A stretch of DNA of 64,000 bases from NCBI GenBank assembly GCA_963836265.1, contig CAWIIO010000003.1, forward strand, positions 488,916-552,915. Direction: 5' to 3'. The first letter of the stretch is position 1; each line of letters opens with the position of its first letter. The position numbers were made by a program, and so were the translations under genes. The notes under the pieces were generated by a model. The model worked only from the letters and a program-made list of their open reading frames with translations. It searched no databases and was not told where the DNA came from. This document shows positions 63,257 to 64,000 of the stretch, piece by piece. Source of the stretch: CAIWHR01 sp963836265 (GTDB taxonomy: Bacteria; Pseudomonadota; Gammaproteobacteria; Burkholderiales; Casimicrobiaceae).

Positions 63257-63851
63257 GATCCGGCTGATCTGCGCCGCGTGCGACGGCGGGGTGCGGAACC
63301 TCGTGCAGTTCGGGTTTTGGACCGGTGTGCGCACGAGCGAGCTATCCGCGCTGCGCTGGTCGGATGTTGACTGGCGGCATGGCTCGGTGCGCGTGCAGCG
63401 AGCGCGCGTGCGCGGTGAAATCAAGACGACCAAGACCGCGGCGGGCGTGCGCGATATCAAGCTGTTGCCGCCGGCGCTCGAGGCGCTAAAGGCGCAACGA
63501 ACGCATACTGAATTGCTTGGCGGCGAGATTTTCCAGGACACCAAAACCAATGCGCCATGGCTGGGCGATCAAGCGCTCAGATTGGGACCATGGCGTCGTG
63601 CGTTACGCGCTGCTGGTGTGCGCTATCGCTATCCGTATCAGATGCGGCACACGTACGCGAGCATGATGTTGTCGGCGGGTGAGAATCCGGCATGGATCGC
63701 TCGACAAATGGGCCACGCCGACTGGGGAATGATCCGCCGCACGTACGCGCGATGGATGCCTGATGTGGAGCCGAACGCCGGAGAAAAAGCCTCGTCTTGG
63801 TGGGCCAAAAATACTGCTCAAAATTTAAGCAAACCTGTGACCAAAAAGTGA
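63039..63851 (+). pseudogene. Terminal tyrosine integrase, N-terminally truncated
   Basis: About 265 residues of a phage-type integrase. The core-binding part starts at LREWASGLDVTPKRLANILL; the catalytic domain has Arg in FWTGVRTSELSALRW, QMRHTYASMML, and QMGHADWGMIRRTYARW with the Tyr. The first about 150-190 residues (arm-binding domain and half of the core-binding domain) are absent; the reading starts inside the preceding gene. It ends 81 bp from the tRNA-Ser 3' end, the usual place for the integrase of an element at this site. It should not be able to excise the island alone. Confidence 0.82.
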
Positions 63852-63897
63852 CCAAGCGATGCCCAAACAGGCCCAAAAGTGACCAAAATATGGTCAC
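63837..63897. repeat. GTGACCA heptamer cluster (right arm-type sites)
   Basis: GTGACCA lies at 63837, 63848 and 63879, and its inverse TGGTCAC at 63891. The first two are 11 bp apart, exactly as on the left side, and overlap the integrase stop. They lie between the integrase gene and the tRNA core site. Confidence 0.5.
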
Positions 63898-63932
63898 AAC
63901 TAATTTTTAGTTATTGATTTATAACGATATAC

Positions 63933-64000
63933 TGGCGGAGAGGGCGGGATTCGAACCCGCGTTAGGGGATTACCCTAAACACGCTTTCCAGGCGTGCGAC
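63933..64000 (-). tRNA. tRNA-Ser(GGA), 5' part beyond the window
   Basis: Read on the minus strand, the visible 68 nt end in CCTCTCCGCCA (encoded CCA). The anticodon stem CACGC/GCGTG encloses CTGGAAA, anticodon GGA. A long variable arm (TTTAGGG...CCCTAA) marks a class II serine tRNA, and the T-arm GGTTCGAATCC is standard. The acceptor 5' strand and D-arm lie outside the window. It is the integration site of the island. Confidence 0.93.
63940..63955. repeat. att core within the tRNA-Ser gene
   Basis: GAGGGCGGGATTCGAA, identical to 49213-49228. It covers part of the acceptor stem and T-arm. Confidence 0.6.

Overview
The window is GC-rich (roughly 65 percent by eye) and looks like a chromosomal segment of a betaproteobacterium, probably Burkholderiales-like. 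Pointers are a PEP-CTERM protein, a TAXI-type TRAP transporter, an EmrAB/NodT efflux operon under a MarR regulator, DUF1127 and DUF883 proteins, and a Recombinase-In-Trio (RIT) element. No rRNA is present. The only RNA gene seen is a tRNA-Ser(GGA), cut by the right edge.

Region 1 (1-7.7 kb) is a glycogen-to-trehalose operon: the 3' end of glgX, then treZ, then one 1722-residue protein that fuses MalQ (4-alpha-glucanotransferase) to TreY (maltooligosyltrehalose synthase). Together they debranch glycogen, resize glucans, isomerise the reducing end and release trehalose. Region 2 (7.8-25.7 kb) is a collection of envelope, ion and stress genes: BON, ElaB/DUF883, DUF2254, a short BLUF photoreceptor, a carboxypeptidase-regulatory-like secreted protein, MscS, a GGDEF cyclase, YihY/BrkB, an SLC12-type cotransporter and a CPA2-type antiporter (both frameshifted), a YbdK-type ligase, a flavin disulfide reductase, an NhaP-type antiporter, a LapA-domain protein and a DUF2182-DUF1326 pair. 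Region 3 (25.9-47.1 kb) holds a speD operon, an ars cluster (arsR, arsC, acr3), dgkA, a LysR regulator, a MarR-controlled multidrug efflux operon (marR, nodT, a small membrane ORF, emrA, emrB), trxC, a PEP-CTERM protein, a 5'-3' nuclease, a Tat-exported beta carbonic anhydrase, a 5'-truncated epimerase, a TAXI substrate-binding protein with its fused permease, and a c-type cytochrome.

Region 4 (about 47.2-64 kb) is a composite mobile island ending at tRNA-Ser(GGA). A 16-bp copy of the tRNA 3' part (63940-63955) recurs in the same orientation at 49213-49228, which bounds about 14.7 kb. Repeated GTGACCA heptamers lie on both sides of these core sites and may be integrase arm sites. The island carries six tyrosine recombinase genes (a truncated P4-type integrase just outside, an orphan integrase, the RIT trio and a truncated terminal integrase), two VapBC toxin-antitoxin pairs, a TOTE-type primase/superfamily-2 helicase, a decayed calcium-binding-like gene and a Fic enzyme whose promoter is covered by a five-copy 16-bp repeat. 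The primase-helicase, the Fic gene with its repeat array, and the toxin-antitoxin pairs are the best candidates here for a conflict or defence module.

Frameshifts cluster in two adjacent transporter genes (15.8-19.5 kb) and in the small gene at 52.7 kb. From sequence alone I cannot tell recent pseudogenes from base-calling errors.
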